Positions 62,562 through 64,000 of a DNA stretch of 64,000 nucleotides are shown here, piece after piece. Source of the DNA: Caprimulgus europaeus (taxonomy: Eukaryota; Chordata; Aves; Caprimulgiformes; Caprimulgidae); NCBI GenBank assembly GCA_907165065.1, contig OU015526.1, forward strand, positions 69,649,723-69,713,722, read 5' to 3'. A program made the translations under genes and the position numbers. A model generated the notes under the pieces. That model ran no database searches. It was not told the DNA's origin and saw nothing but the letters and a program-made list of their open reading frames with translations. Positions within the stretch are counted from its first letter, which is position 1, and every line of letters starts with the position of its first letter.

Positions 62562-64000
62562 TATCCAGAGACAGAAAAAAAAAGGAATTTAATTTATTTA
62601 ATTTCTGGGATTGTTTCTGATGTTACTCAATGTCTTTTCACTGAATTCACAAGTCTGCTCTTCCAGAGCAGAAAAATACACCTCTAGTTAGGACACAGAG
62701 GAAGCAAAGGCACTGATATGGTTATTAAAATAAATAAATAAATAAAGCTACCTTTAGATTTCACTTCAGAATGGGTTTTACTGTTTTGCCTTTGGTTTAT
62801 CTTTTCTTTTCTTTTTTTTTTTTTTTTTTTTTTTTGAGGATTAAGAACATAAACTGAAATTGTCTGTGACAGAAAATAGATCTTGGTCAAAGAACAGAGA
62901 CTGAGCAAATTTTATCTTTCTAAAAGGCAGAGGTTTTTCCATTATGGCTGAAGAAGTGGGAATACCTGTTGCAAGTCAATGAGTTATCATACTGTAGAAA
63001 AAAAATGCAGTTAATATATTTGGATGCATTAAAAATGTTTTTTTTAATACTACCTTTGAATTCTGTTAAGCATTTTTCTTTCACTAGAATTCCACAGAAA
63101 ATATAATGGCTTTTCTTTTTTTTTCAAATCTACTAAAATCAATTTGCTTCTACATTTGTAGCCTTCCTTTTTCACTTAAGATGTATAAGTGTTGAGACAC
63201 GTTATTTCTCCTTGCTATCAAATAATTTTCCAGTTTGCCCACTTTATCACCTTTGTTTTTGCAGAGACTAATTATATATAGTCTTGGATGTTCTTCTGAT
63301 TGGTGTTAAGGAAGGTGTTGCACATACATCTTCCTAATACCTGCAGTCTAAGAAGGATGTATGTTCACAGCCCTAAAGGCACTGTCAATATGTTCTATGT
63401 TAAGTATATAATATTTTTTTTTGTTTTAAAGTCTCTTTCAGTATATGCCTACAACTACTCTGTGATTCTAACCATGTATGTAATCTTGCTCTGGACCTTC
63501 TTAACATAGGTTAGTATATATCTATACATGTATGTGAGAGTATGTGTTTGTATATCTGTCTCCATATGTCTGTATAAGATTTGATCTTCTTGAAGGAATT
63601 AATTTTTTCATGTTAGGAGAAAGTAAATTCCAGAAGAGCTCCATGTTATGTAGAAGTTTATGAGGAAATGTCCAAGTCCTAGGTATTCTTCTTTAGCATG
63701 AAGTGATCGGCTATCTTGCTGTGTGTTTAATATGGAGTCTTGTATTTGTTACTTAGCACTGCATGAAGTGTCATCACTGCAAACCAAGTACATTATTTCA
63801 GTCTGGGTAAAATTAATGAATTTTCTGGTTTTGGTGAAACAAAGATCAATAAAATTAAACTGGAGATAAGCAACATTCCTTGCCCCCCTGCCACCTCCCC
63901 AAAAGGAAAAGTGAAAATTTAACTCCCTATTTCCATTTAATAGTACAGAAGAGCCGCTCTATTTAGATATGTATCCGGCTATATTTCTACCTCCTTATGG
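62562..64000. other. Unique DNA to window end
   Basis: AT-rich sequence with an AAAT run (~62728-62746) and a T24 run (62812-62835). No gene or transposon is recognised up to the window edge. Confidence 0.65.
62812..62835. repeat. T24 homopolymer
   Basis: T tract preceded by CTTTT units. No minus-strand retrocopy is recognisable beside it. Confidence 0.88.

Noticed and set aside
1-64000. tRNA, rRNA, CRISPR arrays, bacterial insertion sequences or operons
   Set aside because: No cloverleaf with A and B boxes, no rRNA-like block and no regularly spaced direct repeats were seen; the repeats mark this as bird nuclear DNA.

Overview
This is a stretch of avian nuclear DNA with no host gene that I can recognise. 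The case for a bird rests on the repeats. There are nine CR1 LINE fragments, most ending in the CR1 3' octamer ATTCTRTG, and five solo LTRs of the avian ERVL kind that begin TGTCC and end in CA. I see no L1, Alu, B1 or other mammalian repeat. The unique sequence is AT-rich with few CpGs, as in a gene desert or a very long intron. The bird order cannot be fixed from the sequence. Several well-preserved CR1 copies would fit a lineage with fairly recent CR1 activity.

Layout. 1-10.6 kb is unique AT-rich DNA with one possible RFX X-box. A 3' CR1 stub (- strand) lies at 10.6 kb, followed by a solo ERVL LTR at 11.2-11.8 kb with exact 5-bp flanking repeats. 11.8-15.5 kb is unique DNA with an AT/CA microsatellite. 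Further elements are a CR1 at 15.6 kb, an ERVL LTR (-) at 18.9-19.5 kb and a CR1 (-) at 23.3-23.8 kb. The longest repeat-free stretch follows, 23.8-34.6 kb. Three CR1 copies in the same orientation lie at 34.6, 37.5 and 41.1 kb, with a possible unannotated exon at 35.63-35.72 kb between the first two. A longer CR1 of another subfamily sits at 43.8-44.6 kb and a third CR1 type at 45.6 kb. A second ERVL LTR (-) at 49.7-50.4 kb has exact flanking repeats. At 52.2-54.0 kb an ERVL LTR abuts the 3' remains of a different retrovirus-like fossil. CR1 stubs lie at 55.8 and 58.8 kb. At 61.2-62.6 kb a solo ERVL LTR is nested inside an older LTR.

Nothing here works as a gene pathway; most of what can be said is repeat history. 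CR1 copies fall into subfamilies: A (15.6, 34.6, 37.5, 41.1, 55.8 and 58.8 kb, all on +), B (10.6, 23.3 and 43.8 kb) and C (45.6 kb). The ERVL LTRs come in at least three 3'-end types, and one LTR looks like a mosaic of two types. The best lead for something undescribed is the exon-like island with a NotI-type CpG cluster at 35.6-35.7 kb. Identity figures are by-eye estimates, and no database search was possible.
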